NCBI GenBank assembly: GCA_963920765.1
Contig: OY987250.1
Coordinates: 18,840,409-18,904,408, forward strand
DNA length: 64,000 bases
DNA from: Ulota crispa
Taxonomy: Eukaryota; Streptophyta; Bryopsida; Orthotrichales; Orthotrichaceae
Reading direction: 5' to 3'
Of the stretch, positions 24,503-37,819 are shown one piece after another. The notes beneath the pieces were generated by a model. The model searched no databases and was not told the origin of the DNA. It was given only the letters and a program-made list of their open reading frames with translations. A program made the translations under genes and the position numbers. Each line of letters begins with the position of its first letter. Position 1 is the first letter of the stretch.

Positions 24503-27500
24503 TTTGCACTTTGATTTATTGCATTGCATGAAATGAGAAAAAGTGGACTATGAGAAAAACGTGAATGTGGTCCATATCACTTTTTCAATTTTAGCAATCA
24601 AAAGCTTATTCATGACTAACTTCATGTATTCAAATGTATATTTAAGAATGACCAATTTTAGTGTAATTCTTATTTGTAAATGACTACAAATAGTTTTGAT
24701 TGCTAAATGATGAATTATGTGTAGTTAAAAATCTAGTCAAGTACTATTGCTTGTAGTAAAGGAAATGAAATATTGCACAAATTTTGATGCAAATCCATCT
24801 TGTTGCATGCACCATAACCATGCCATATTCATTGCATGGGTGAAGGCCTAAGTAGGTACTATTCATTGTGTGTGGTTGTTAAATAGTTCAAAAGTTCATG
24901 TCCAAATTCTTCAAAAAAAATTTACATGACTAGGAAAAGTTAACAACATGTCCATTCATGACTATTTGTGATCAATGATAGAAAAATAAAAGCTTGCAAA
25001 AAGTGCAAGGTCATGTCTATTTTGCAATGAAGCTTATTAGTCATGAATGATTAGGTTCTTGCTAAATGCATTTCACCTTTTGCATTACCAAATGCAATCA
25101 AAAAATGTACAAAGTATGACTAGTTGTAGTTGCAAAAGAGCTAAAAAGGCCTAAAAACTAGGGAACTCTATGCATTTGACCAAATTGAGTTGTAGGTACA
25201 TTAGTAGAGCCTTTATTGTAGTCCGTTTTTCACCACCTTTAGTATGTTTACATAACTTTGTATATTAATCACTAAATATAAATATGATTAACAAGAATCA
25301 AAGTGTATAATTACAAATAATCATAAATTTCCAAGTGACAACTTGGAAACTAGCTGAGGACCTAAATGCCATTGGAAATATGCCATTGAGAATAATTTGG
25401 CAACCTTTTGATTGCTACTCAAAATGTTTAAAATCACTTGTTCAAAATGCTTAAAGAGAGCCCAATCATAAGGCAATTTTTTGACTTGCTCTAGTAACAA
25501 AGTGTGATCATAAAGTTTTGCATTTGATATAGTGTAGTAAGCTTACTATATACTTTTGGAAGTTTTAGGTTTTTTTTATTGAATTTCACTTTAAAACACT
25601 CTTTTTTTTAAAACACCCTTTTTTAGCAAATCCAAAATATTTCTTTTTTTCATAACTCTTTTGATATTTGTAGCAATATACTACATTTGTGTTTCTTTGA
25701 AAAGTTCACATATAGGAAGTTTTGACCTAACACTATTCCAATTTTATAGAACATATACATCTTTTGGATTTAAAATTTAATTTTCAAACTTCTTTGTTTA
25801 CTCTCTATAAAATCAAAATTTTATTATTGTAAAAAGAGCATGATATGCTTTTTTAGAGTTGTGAAAAGGAAAGCAATACCAAGTTTTTGCTCCCTCTTTG
25901 TTTCCCAAGCCACATGGTCAATTAACTTTTGTTTTACTACTTTCATTCTCTTGCCAATTCCTTGATGCTTTCATCATTCAAAAAACATTAGCAATTTGAA
26001 TAGCATTAGAATTTTACATTTTTATACAATATAAAATGCACCTCTTGTGCATTCTATATTGCATCTACACTTAGATGCATCTTCTAGGCGCTAGTTTGTG
26101 CAAAAATTTAACAATCAATACACAAAGTTTTAAAACTAAAGCACCCACTAATATCATTCAATTTCTTAGCTGGTTTGGCTTTTGGAGTCTCACCACATCT
26201 AATCCATGAATGTCTTTGACCTTGCATTACTCAAAGTTTTGGTGCTAAATTTCCACGTGCCCACAAAGTTCTTGGAGTTTCTATGGATTCTCATATAGTG
26301 TGTGCCACCATAAACCAACAAAGATGCAACAATCATATTAACTACTAATAGCAATTCTACAAAAATTATATCTCTTCGTAACTACAAGCAATGAGATGTT
26401 AGGAATAAAGTTATAAAGAGAAATCAGAATTATCAATTGCCGAAAACAAGTCATCATCATTCAAAAATGGTAATTACTAGTTCTTTTACACTAAGAGGGC
26501 AAAAAAATGGCCACCCTAGAACTTGTTGCCTCAATATTAAATATAAATAATTTGCATTAAACTGACAAGTTGACTAACTAAATTGATAAAAATCCAAAGT
26601 GAATCATGCTACTTGGTCAACGCATTTATGTCCATTGTGGCAAGTCCATGAGGTGTCATCTCAATAGTGGAGCAGGTCACAACTAAAAACAAATAAAACA
26701 AACTACTTGGGGATTTGGCCACTTTCCATAATTTGTTGGTTTATAATGGCACGCACCGTAGTAACGTTACAAGTCCAACGTACATGGCCACCTTTTGTGC
26801 CTGAGGCACAAGTCATTTTGATTTGTAAATCAATCTATTTGATAAGTGTCTCAACAAAAATTGATATTTGTCACATTATGAGCTTTTGACGCTTGTGTAA
26901 ATATTCAATTTCTTGTAATGCCCTTCATAACAAGGGACTTTCTATCCTTTCCATTTAGGGCATTGACATCCTTGTTAAGTTCCAAACTTCCAACATAGCA
27001 CTATCCTTGATTCAATTCAAGCAAAAAAAGATGAATATTTTTTATTTTTTTGAAAGTAACCAATTCCTTTGTGGAGCCTATATTTGGTGTTAGTACAACA
27101 TATTATTATGTGCAATTTATTTTTTTGTCATTTAAACTAGATCTATACTAGTTGTTATTTCATTTTTTAATATGATCTTCCCTCTTTAAACCTTATTTTG
27201 CCAGAAGTAAGTAATAGGCATTTACAAGCCAACAAGTAGAATTTGTTTAAAGTCCGCAAAACCTTTTGTTTCATTATCCCATTAAAACATGGTTACCCAT
27301 CCATACAATTTTGCTTCAAGGTATGTTCTATGAAGGAATTCTTTGCGGCCTGACACTTGCACTTTGATCTTGCCACAAATAAACTCACATTTACTATTTT
27401 TCAAGTAAGTCCCCTCAATGGTATTCATTGTCTAAATTGTAGTTATTTTTCTTCTTGTCTCGGGATTTTCACCTTTATATTCAGAAATTTTCATTTCTTG

Positions 27501-27508
27501 TCTTTTTA
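24503..27508. other. AT-rich non-coding DNA
   Basis: No gene or complete element recognised in about 3 kb. The short open frames have no supporting splice or domain signal. Confidence 0.35.
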
Positions 27509-27908
27509 TTGTAGGTTAGGAGCAGATTTGGCATGTTTTTGCCAAATCAATCACTTTTTGAGAAAAACCCAATTAGGCATCTAATTTCATAATTAAACAA
27601 GATTAGGCATTTTCAAAAAAGGTTGTAATTATTTGGCATTCAACCAAATTTTTTAGTAGAGTTAAGCCTTTTTCTAAGCATCTTTCACTTTCTAAAATTA
27701 GCCTTTGGTATAAAACTTGTAGTAGATTGAGCCCTCTTGAAATCAACCTTGACCTTCCATTGTTAATAAGTTTAATGACTTCTATAATATTTGACATTTC
27801 AATTTTTTGATTTGTTTGACATTGGACATTTTTGGAGAATAATTTATAGAGTAATTAGGCAAAATTTTGGGGAATTATTTTATGTCAAATCTGCTACCAA
27901 CCTACTAT
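27509..27908. mobile_element. TIR element of about 400 bp
   Basis: Inverted ends: GTAGGTTAGGAGCAGATTTG on the left, CAAATCTGCTACCAACCTAC on the right. The interior is rich in the word TTAGGCA. Non-coding. Confidence 0.7.
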
Positions 27909-28198
27909 ATTCTTATTTGACTGTACTTTGTAGCTAGAGTAACAAGGCAAAACCTTTGTTTTTCCTCCACATTGAGAGACGTGATGTCTTCATCACTCAC
28001 TCTTTTGAATGTGCACAATATTTTTAGGTGTGGAGCAAGTATATTTGGTAATTTATGGGTTTTCATTGTATCTTGATTCCTTTTTAAAATCACAATTACC
28101 AATAAAAATGACTTTATTTATAAACCCCTTAACTTAAAAAGGTATCATGAGATGTTATTAATGTTCTATTGTAGCAAAACTTTGCTACTAGTAGTATT

Positions 28199-29136
28199 TT
28201 AACCTCTAAAGGATCGAGCCATTTTTTCTTTGAAAATCACTAAAAACTGTCACTTCTAGGAAGTTTTGGAGAAAGGGATTTTGATTTGTTTTTGAGAAAT
28301 CCAACCTTAGGATCGTGCCATAGACAAGAAGAGGTACTTTTGGGAAAAAAAATCAGGTCATTCTAGTTGGAGAGGAGGGAGATATTTACATCTGAAGTGA
28401 AAAAAAAGGTTTTTTCCCATGCTGTCCAAAAAATTCAAAAGCCTTTGACTACTCTAACTTGAAAAAAACTGCTCTACACAAAGTTGAGGTTTATTTTTTC
28501 CATGTAGAAGACCAAGTTAGGTATGTGTAGGAGAATTTTCAAATCAATTAAAACTATACAACACATGGGAAAAAAGAGTAAGCAAAAAGAAGTAGAGAAT
28601 GAGTCAAAACACTAAATAATTAAGAATTTATTTATTGAAATGAAAAATGCAAATCCCAATAGTGATAATGTTGTGATGAACAATCTACTTCCTCTAGTGG
28701 ATTTTTCTTTTTCAAAATTTCAAATATTAAGTAAAATAAAGGACTTCAAAGTTTGTTTTAGAGTAGAGATTCCATAAGTGCCTCCAAACAAAAACATCTC
28801 CTAACTTTCATCTAATTGGTTGAAATTGAATGATTCAAAGCTTCTCACGTATAAAAAAATCTAAAGAACTAATTTAAAATCTAGAATTTTAAAAAATATA
28901 AGTTTCAAAAAAGTTTTTAGGCTGCCCGGATTGCCCTCCCTTCCCCGTGTTGCAAAAATTCTTGCATAACTTCTTTGTCAAATGTCAAAATGAAGAAAAA
29001 GTTAGATGCACGCGTAGGTCTTAGAATTCTCCACCTTCATTAAAAGTTTCAAAATATCATGCAAAGCAATTTACCCATAGAAACATAACCAAAACCCAAA
29101 CAGTCCCTGAAGGGACAACGGTCCTTTAGGGGTTAA
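28199..29136 (-). mobile_element. TTAA/CCCCTAAAGG family, full copy, reversed
   Basis: Plus-strand edges TTAACCTCTAAAGG and GGTCCTTTAGGGGTTAA. The interior is the reverse complement of 14293-15249 and 29732-30702. Confidence 0.85.
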
Positions 29137-29731
29137 GCCAACCCAACCAATCACAAATATAAAATGACCTCACAATCATACTAAAGATAGAATTGGTCCT
29201 CCTAATTAGTTGTTTCCTTTTGATTGCCAAATCAAGGTCATTTTTAAATCAATGTCTATCTTCTTTTATTTATTATGTGTTAATTAAAATTCTATTTAAA
29301 ATAATCATTTTTTATCACCCGCCACACCATGTCTTATAGAAATACTTTATGCTTTACATAATGATCAAAGAAAATTTTGACCACCCAATATTCCTTATTC
29401 CTTTTTATACAAGGTATAAATGTTACCTATTTTGTAAATGCGTTAAGTGTCACAATTATAGAATTCCACTTATCTACCTTGAAATACTTCATCACAAAGC
29501 TTGTAGATACAAATTAAAATGTCAACTCTTAAATATGTAAGGACACAGCTTTTCAATCTTGGCTACTACGCTTGTATGTTAGGTATTTTGCACATAACTT
29601 GATGTAGTTCTTTACAGCTATTTTTGTTAGAAATCATAACTAATTTTTCTATAGGGTTTAGGTTAAGTTGCTCTAATCTCTTTATGGTTCAGCTACAAAA
29701 GCGCCGTAATGGACATAAAGTAACTTTTTTC

Positions 29732-30150
29732 TTAACCCCTAAAGGACCATTGTCCATTTGGGAGACATTTTGGATTTCATGCATCCACCTATGGCTAATC
29801 AACTTTACGGGATTTTTTAAAACTTTTATTGAAGATGGGGAATTATAAGATTTGTGTGGGCATTTAATTTTTTCTTCATTCCAACATTTATTGAAGAAGT
29901 TATGCATGAATAATTGAAAAACATGGGAGAATCAAGCAAAAAAAGAAAAGAAAAAAGATTGCAATTTTTTTAAATAAAAATTTGAAATTGGTTATTTAGA
30001 TTTTTTGTATTTTCAAAGCTTTGAATCATTCAATTTTGATTAATAGATGAAAGTTATGAGGAGTATTAGTTTGCAAGTAGTTATGGGACTCCCAAACCTC
30101 CATTCCTTTTCCCCCTTGTAAAACTTGTTGCTTTACATTTTTGAGCTCTT

Positions 30151-30202
<52 letters not shown>

Positions 30203-30702
30203 TTGTAGTAGACTAAGATTCTTTGGTTTTCACCATTTGGATCAAAGTAACTCAAGTTCCTAAATTTTACATAAATCCTCCAATTTTGCCTAGTGTATAT
30301 GCAAATTTCATGGCCTTACATCATTGCAAGACTTTACAAAGTATGTTTTACACCTTCAATTCATTTGAAATTTTCTTACACTTACCTAACTTGGTTTTCT
30401 ACGAGGTAAAAATAAACCTCAACTTTGTGTAGAGCAATTTTTTTGATATAGGAGAGGTCAAAGGCTTCTAAAATTTTTGGGCAATAGTGAATTTTTTTTT
30501 GCAATTCAAATGAGAATATCTCACTCCTCTACAATGAGAATGAGCTGATTTTTTTCCCACAAGTACCTCCCATAGTCTAGGGCATGACCCTATGGTTGGA
30601 TTTTCAAAAAAACTTTATTTCTTACATTTCTTTTCATTCCCCAAAAAGTGATAGTTTTCAATGATTTTCATAGAAAGAAGGACTTGGTCCTTTAGGGGTT
30701 AA
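29732..30702 (+). mobile_element. TTAA/CCCCTAAAGG family, full copy
   Basis: Edges TTAACCCCTAAAGGACCATT and TTGGTCCTTTAGGGGTTAA; this is the best-preserved TIR pair in the window. It contains an internal (TA)n run at about 30158-30198. No transposase frame. Confidence 0.9.
30158..30198 (+). repeat. (TA)n microsatellite
   Basis: About 40 bp of TA dinucleotides inside the 29732-30702 element. Confidence 0.95.
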
Positions 30703-30914
30703 ACCCTTTTTTGAAATGTAAAAGTGGATTTTCTTGAAGTAATGCAATTCATCCTTTTTATTGGAGTTTACTATTTTATTACCTCCTGAAATAGAAATAC
30801 ACTTTGTTAATTTCCTTTGAAAAACTATTTTGTTAAAAAATTCTTTACAATATAATGCATTAGCACTTTGGCACTCTTTGTATACTGCCCCTCACTATTT
30901 GTAAGAATTTTTGT

Positions 30915-31861
30915 TTAACTCCAAAAGGACCATGGTGTTTTTTGAGAAAAAATCTCAGAAATTGCCAACTTTTAGTGCATTGCCCAAAATTGAAAATAAA
31001 AACTTCTTTTTTGAATATCAACCGTCCAAAGTGTGTGAAATAGATAAATTAATGTACCCTAAACCCATTCGATTGTGCAAATTGTAAGATTATAACATTT
31101 GAAGTGAGAACTTCTTTTCATTCCTGCAAAACAAGGTCAGCAGACTTTGAGCCTTCTAAAAGTAGATTTTTGCTCTAAGCAAAAATGAGGTTTCCAACCT
31201 ATCATAAGTAAATGATGTTAGATTCACTCATGAAAAGTTTCAAAAGCAAATATACAATCTAGCTTATTCTAAATCACCCTGCAATGCAAGGAGTTTAAGT
31301 GAATTGTCAATACAGTAGTCATTCTTTCATGATTTCTTGTGCATTGGGGGAATGTCTATCATTTTAAATTTGAACAAAAGAAAGTTAGAGACAAACATTT
31401 GGAATATGTGAAAAAAGACTCATGAACTTTGGATTTATAAATTGAAAGAAAATAGGGCATAAGGTTAGAGGAAAATATTTTTTCTTGAAACGGCTCAAAC
31501 ATAGTCATCAAAATTTGACTCCCTTTAGAATGTGATGAGAGAGCTCAAGTTTTTATATATTTTAAATAATTGTGCACCATGTTTTTTTATTACATGCTTG
31601 CCAAATTTCAAAAATTGATGAGAGTTTTAGCATAAGATTCTCCAAAGATGCCCAAATTGTCCAAGGTGCTCAAATTCTTTTAGGCAGCACAACTTTTGAT
31701 TTGGGCAATTGATTGGGGAAAAAACTATATTTCCACTTGGGAGATAAATATTTACACTTTGTATAACAATATGGAGAACATCCAATAAAAATTGACTTCA
31801 TGTGACCCTACCTGAGTTTTCAAGTGGCTATAAAATAAACACTTGGTTGCTTAGGGGTTAA
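30915..31861 (+). mobile_element. TTAA/CCCCTAAAGG family, full copy, diverged interior
   Basis: Edges TTAACTCCAAAAGGACCATG and TGCTTAGGGGTTAA. It lies 212 bp after the previous copy. The interior differs from the 14.3/29.7 kb type, so it is a separate subfamily. Confidence 0.75.
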
Positions 31862-32721
31862 TCTCATCTAAATGTTTTTTGGCTATCATGAAGAGACTTT
31901 CAATTTATAACTTTTATTTCCTCTTTAGTGCTTTCAGCAAATTATTTTTTCTTGATTTGCAAATAAGTTCTACATCCATAGATACAATGGAATTATACTA
32001 CCTCAACTCTTTAAGCATTGTGTGCACTTTATATTTTATATACTTAATTTGTGTGTCTCCAATAAAAATCTACTGCTTTTTGAACATTATATTGCCATGC
32101 TACAAAGCAATTTTGTAGTGCATAAAGCTCTTTTTCTTAAGTTGGCTACTTCAATTGACATTTAGTGGGCCTCTTATAGTGTCTATCTTGCATAAGTACC
32201 GTGACAATTGTTAATCTAATAGCATTTGTGTGTATTTGAAAGAGTTATTTATTTATTTATAGGCATTTTGATTTGTAAGAGATGATTGATATTGCCATCT
32301 TCAACAAGCTAACCAACTTCCATATAAAAATTTAGTGAAGAACTATAGCGTATTTTTTTTCTTGGTGTAAAAGTGTATATTTCTATTTTTAATAAAGATG
32401 CATATGCATAAGAAAGTTCTTTTTGAGAATACAAAATGTGATCATTTAGCCATAACAAAAAGAAAAAGAAAAAAAGGAAGTTAATAATATATCTGATTTA
32501 CTGATAATATAAAGGTTTAAGGCCTAACACCAAAAAACAAATTGTGGTATACTTAGTACAAGGGCGTTGCACACATCAACCATTTAAAAAGTTTTACAAT
32601 CAACAACAATAAATTTGCAAGCCACAATGTACTTCAATTCTATGACAAATTTTCATTAACCTTTTTTAAATTTGCAAAAATGTGGACAATCTTATGTGTC
32701 AAGTGAAGTATACATACAACG

Positions 32722-32995
32722 TTAACCCCCAAAGGATCAAAAAGCCCACTTTGAGTTTTTTAGATATTTGGGCAAATTTTTTTCTTGTAACCATTTGAGA
32801 TAAATTTTTGAAAAGATGGTTGTATGTGCTCATATTGAGAAGCTTGCCTTTCTCCCAAAAAAATTATGGAATTGAATGCTTGTAGAGTGAGATATAAGGC
32901 CATATGTGGTTTAGATGCTAATTTGGGCATCCTTAGAAAAACTAGAAACAAAGGGACATGAAAAGGACATTGTCCACATAAATTTTCAAAGTGAT
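32722..32995 (+). mobile_element. TTAA/CCCCTAAAGG family, 5' fragment
   Basis: Begins TTAACCCCCAAAGGATCAAA. No right end recognised. Confidence 0.45.
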
Positions 32996-33564
32996 GCCCC
33001 TAATGCCTTGGTCAATGGGCAAAATTAGTAGTCAACTCTTCTTAACTACGTAATGGCTTCTACTTAAATGTGTATTTTAAAAAACATTACTTTGTCAAGT
33101 ACTCCACACAATGTTCTAGGTTTACATTATAGATTTTGTAGTTGAAATTTATTACTAAAAGTTCCCTTTATTTCTTCAATGTAATGATAGTTGTGCAATT
33201 CCAACTTCCAATTTTAGTCCGCTATATATTCTATGCATCAGGTGATAATAAGCAATTTGAAGTATATAGCCAATTTCATGCTTTACAAGAAATTCACAAG
33301 GTGGAAGATATCATTTTGGATGACAAAAGACAAATTTAACACCTTGGACAAGTATCAAAATAAATTTTTGACAATACTTTTAAGTGTTATGATCTAATGA
33401 AGTATGCCCTTCAAAAGCCCAAAATTTTGAATGGATGTACACAAGTGAATGAAAAAATAGATCTTATGATCAAATTGTTCAAAAGTTTAAACATTTGATC
33501 CACTCTTGTTGAGAGAGTCAATCTCTAGCCATTTGAGCATGTAAACATGAAGGAATTTGAGGGA

Positions 33565-33784
33565 TTAATCCTTGAATGTCACATGGGCTCTGGAGATATG
33601 GTACCAAATACGGTCGCAATCAATATTTAGAAGTTTGAATAAGTTAGAAATTAAGTGTTACAACCATACATATTGAAGGGTTATATGATGGAGGGTGCAT
33701 AATTTTTTCTGGAAAGCCCTTTGAGTAGTTCAAATACGTCCGTATATACGGCCGCAAAGGGCTTTCATGTTGTTCAAGGGTTAA
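33565..33784 (+). mobile_element. TTAA/CCCCTAAAGG family, 220-bp form
   Basis: TTAA at both edges. Shares GGGCTCTGGAGATA, TTTGGAAAGCCCT-like and CCGCAAAGGGCTTT with 39821-40041 and (reversed) 41722-41941. It carries the small palindrome CCGTATATACGG. Confidence 0.8.
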
Positions 33785-34769
33785 ACAAACTTGGATACTA
33801 ACATTTGTATTGCTAAATGAACTGCAATATTGACAATCGATGATTGTTATGTGGATGAACAACTTTTTGTACTACTGATAAATGGTATTGCAAAATTGAA
33901 TGGGTGATAATTGAATGATTTGTGGTACTCATGATGGATAAAAATGTTGGTTTTGGATGGAAAGAAATGGAGAATTGCTTGTGCCAATGACAAAAAAAAC
34001 ATTCATTTTGATGACAATGCATAATACAATGGTCGAATAAAAGTTTTTGCCACTCGCTTCTATCATTTCAAAGAATTTAGCATATTAAAGAACATGATTG
34101 GCATTTTGTTTGACTCATACATTATGATTGTGTTTGTACCTTTGAGCACAAAAAATCATGCATGCTATCAAAAATAGAAAAAAGAAAGATGCTTATTTCA
34201 CAAATTTTGGTCATACCACACCTCATATTGAACTTCTCATAAATTGTATATTTCTTATTTGATGAGATTTTTTTGGCTTAAAAGGTGTGCATATGGTTTT
34301 TTCCTACATATCCATGGTATCAACTCTCAAAATTTCATTACTGATGTTTAGCAATTAATTGTCTTGCCAAACCATGAATATTATACAAAACAATTTAACA
34401 AAAATTTGGATTTTGGTTTTTTGGAACCAAATTTTGGTGTGCTTGATTGGAATTGCAAGTAAAAACTAATTTTCATTGATGCAAGGTAATTTCATGCCAA
34501 TTGTATATGTTCTATAACATGTTAAGTTCTTTGAATGGTAAAAAAGGTGGCAAAAACCTTTGTTTTGCTGCTATACAATGTTTTCCAACAAGCTCTGTAG
34601 TTCTTTATAACTTAGCTAAACAATAACCCTTGGTGAATTACAACAATTGAATACTTCAAAATCAATAACATCACATGAGGCTGTGTGCTACCAATCTCAA
34701 GCCACATCCACATATCATATTAGTAGAAAATACTAGTTAGACTATAAGACTTGTTGTTGTTTGGCAAAG

Positions 34770-35003
34770 TTAACCCCTAAACATCTAAGCATGCCTCTCC
34801 AACCAATACAATTTAGGATATTTTTATTATATTTGGAATGGATCCACACCTCTACTACATTTGAGACCAACAAAGAAGTTGGAGAATAGATCAATGCAGT
34901 TCTAGAGAGCCACTTGAGATCTCAAATTAAAATTTCTTATTGGTAGCAAATGACAATTATACGTCAACCTATATACTATGGCCTATGGTCATTTAAGGGT
35001 TAA
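34770..35003 (+). mobile_element. TTAA/CCCCTAAAGG family, 237-bp form
   Basis: Edges TTAACCCCTAAACATC and GGTCATTTAAGGGTTAA. The interior matches 24269-24502. Confidence 0.8.
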
Positions 35004-35756
35004 AATAATAGCTAGCTGAGTTTCAAAAAACTAAGAGAACTTGTTGAGAGGGGCATTGTACATACCCAGGACAAATCTATTTGTCCATATAGCCATATTT
35101 TATGAATAGATATCTCTATTTCTTTTATTGGTTTTTGGCAGAGTACACGTATTATTTTGCTTAAAGGCACAAGTTTAATTACAATGTGCAAGTCATATAG
35201 CAAAATCCAATTATCAGACAGAATGGTACCCTATACAAAAATTTGGACATGGACACCCCAACATTGAAATCATTATAAAAGAAATATGAAGTTCTTTTGA
35301 AGATGCTTGTTACAAAGAAAGGTGTGCACATGAATGTTTCATACATATCCATACAGTAACATCTCAAAAAATTATAACCAACATTTTTCAATCAATTATC
35401 ATACAAAACCATAAATATCATATAAAATAATTCACCAAAATTTGAATTTAGGTTCATCGAAATTGAATTTTGGTAAGCTTTCTTGGGATTGCTGGTAAGC
35501 ACTAATAATCAATGATGCAAGATAATAAAATGAAAATGTATTCTATAATATGCTAAATTATTTAAAAAAATCTTATCCAAGTGTTGTATAGTACATCATA
35601 TTTGCTGAGATTGAAATAGAGCAATTTAAATGGGTAGGGAACTGTGGGAATTCCTTTACACTTGAACTTATTACGTGTTCATTTTTCAGTAATCTTTCAA
35701 TAATATAGCAATGAACATAAACAATCTTCCAATCCATAGTCAACAAAAAAAAACTA

Positions 35757-36169
35757 TGAGAATTGATATATGCACACCGGGGTTGATATTTACACACCCC
35801 ATTGGGGTAAATTTTAGATTTCTTCTATCATAAAGCTGAATTTGAGAACTTTGAATTCAGATTTAGAGTTAGAGACCATGATTTTCTCTAGAACCATAAA
35901 GAAAAAGTTGCAATTCAACAATACCCAACAAAAAACTTATCTTTTTCTACAAACAAAAGTAAAAGTAACATATTTTCCCCTAGCTAAACTTTTCTGATAG
36001 GTGTTGTTGAATTGCAACTTTTTTATGGTTCTAGATAAATTCATGGTCTCTAAGTCCAAATCTAAATTCAAAGTTCTCAAATTCAGCTATATGATGGAAG
36101 AAACCTAAAATTCATCCTAGGGGGTGTACAATTATCAACCCCCAATGTGCACATTTCAATTCCCAAAAC
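35757..36169. mobile_element. Foldback MITE, family B (AAACAAAAGTAAAAGTAA core)
   Basis: About 410 bp with arms of about 180 bp. The left arm holds GGGGTTGATATTTACACACC and TTTGAGAACTTTGAATTCAG; the right arm holds their complements. The loop contains ACAAACAAAAGTAAAAGTAA. A second full copy is at 45158-45566 and fragments lie near 40.7 kb and 42.2-42.4 kb. Confidence 0.8.
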
Positions 36170-36404
36170 TATCCTCTCTTATTAAATATTGCAAATGTAA
36201 CTAACTTGTTAAGACAACCATGGTTTCCATTAGTTATAAAGATTGTAATACTTTTAAAGACAATCTATCTATATAAAAGAATATAATTTACTGCGTGGCG
36301 ATCTTGTCATAGCAATCCTTTTATTGCACAGGTAAAATTTTACGTGCATAAAAACCTACTTGGGTACATAAAAAAGAATACAATTGGCAATCCTTTTACC
36401 ACGA

Positions 36405-36790
36405 GGGTAAAAACTTGCATGGGTAAAAACTTGCATGAATAAAAACTTGCATGGATAAAAACTTGCATGGGTAAAATCTTGCATGGATAAAACCTTGCAT
36501 GGATAAATACTTGCATGGATAAAAACTTGCATGGATAAAAACTTGCATGGATAAAAACTTGCATGGATAAAAACTTGCATGGGTAAAATCTTGCATGGAT
36601 AAAAACTTGCATGGATAAAAACTTGCATGGCTAAAAATTTGCATGGATAAAAATTTGCATGCGTAAGAACTTGTGTGCATAAAAACCTACATGGATAAGT
36701 ACCTACAAGGGTAAAAATCTACATGAGTAAAAACTTGCATGGATACAAATCTACATAGGTAAAAACCTACATGGGTAAAAAACAAAAAAT
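36405..36790 (+). repeat. 16-bp minisatellite (GGATAAAAACTTGCAT)n
   Basis: About 20 or more units of GGATAAAAACTTGCAT with small variants (GGGTAAAATCTTGCAT, CCTACATGGGTAAAA) that become more diverged toward 36790. With 16-bp units, 48 bp encode 16 residues, so long open frames appear on the minus strand in several phases. They are not genes. Confidence 0.95.
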
Positions 36791-37156
36791 GTAAAAAATT
36801 TTGTGGATAAATTATTATGTGGGCAAAAAAATTGTGTGTTAAAAAACAAATAATATTTTTTGCTTGAAAAGACTATAGCAATCCTTTTACAGAGTTGGTA
36901 AAATATTGTGGGTATAAAACAAAAATTGCTTCATTGCAAGGAAATGTTTTTAAAATTTAAAAAAAAATGTTTTATTGGCATAGATAAAGTTCAAAATTGG
37001 ATTATGTAGATGAAAAGTTGAAAAAAGTTATTGCAAGGGAAATGTTTTGCGAGATTGGGCTTGATTTTATTTTGTGTCCCATTGGACCGATGGGTGTCTA
37101 TACTAATTTTACAACAATAACAATGAAATGAAATTGTATTTTGTATTTTTACTCCA

Positions 37157-37413
37157 AACACCATATTAGGTAAATCGGGAAAAAGAGTACATTTTGGGAC
37201 TTTTGAAGGTTTGAGGTGATCACCTCAAACCAAGCTCTAGTGTTTTTTTTCATACATGTGCCTTCACCTGAGAGGAGGAATTTGTGAAGGAAAAAATCTT
37301 AGTGGCTCAGAGTGAATCTGATACCTTTGAATTTGATTTAAGATAATTCTTTGGGTTTAAGGTGGAGTACAAAATAGTACCTCTATTTTTCCCAATTTAC
37401 CTAATGTGTTGTT
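37157..37413. mobile_element. Hairpin MITE related to family A, AGGTAAATCGGG ends
   Basis: Ends ATTAGGTAAATCGGGAAAAA and TTTTTCCCAATTTACCTAAT, with TTTTGGGACTTTTG next to the left arm as in 5513-5655. It contains a perfect 24-bp palindrome centred near 37219. Confidence 0.75.
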
Positions 37414-37570
37414 TCTATATTAAATTTTATTTATTTTATTTCTACAAGTTGATTGGTCATTCAATATCTTCATAGTTCATACCATGGGTAATCCCTCAAT
37501 GCAAGGGGGTCTCTAAATACACAAGAAACTACCTAAATTTTGGCCCCGTAGGCGTTGAGGCCTTAGGGGG

Positions 37571-37819
37571 TTAACCCCTGAGCACCCTGGCAACCTTGTA
37601 GTGGTTGCTCAGTTTTGAAAAATGTCCACATTTGACTCTTATCCTCTTCTTAATGGTAATGTCAAAGGGCTTGTATTTTTTCATGTACCTCTGGTCATGT
37701 ATCTACTACCACTCAAAAAAGATTCAAGCTATTTGACTTTACTCATGTAAACTTTTTATTGAACTAAGTACACAAGGGTATGGGTTTGAGTGAAAAAACT
37801 TTGGGCGCTCAGGGGTTAA
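37571..37819 (+). mobile_element. TTAA/CCCCTAAAGG-like element, 249-bp form
   Basis: Edges TTAACCCCTGAGCACCC and GGGCGCTCAGGGGTTAA. The inverted ends read CCCCTGAGC rather than CCCCTAAAG, so it is a distinct subfamily sharing the TTAA edge. Confidence 0.7.

Noticed and set aside
36340-36680. Three overlapping minus-strand frames of about 90 codons
   Set aside because: They are translations of a 16-bp minisatellite; openness in several phases follows from the unit length and lack of stops in the unit.
36405-36790. Regularly spaced repeats resembling a CRISPR array
   Set aside because: Units are directly contiguous, with no unique spacers, and the context is eukaryotic.
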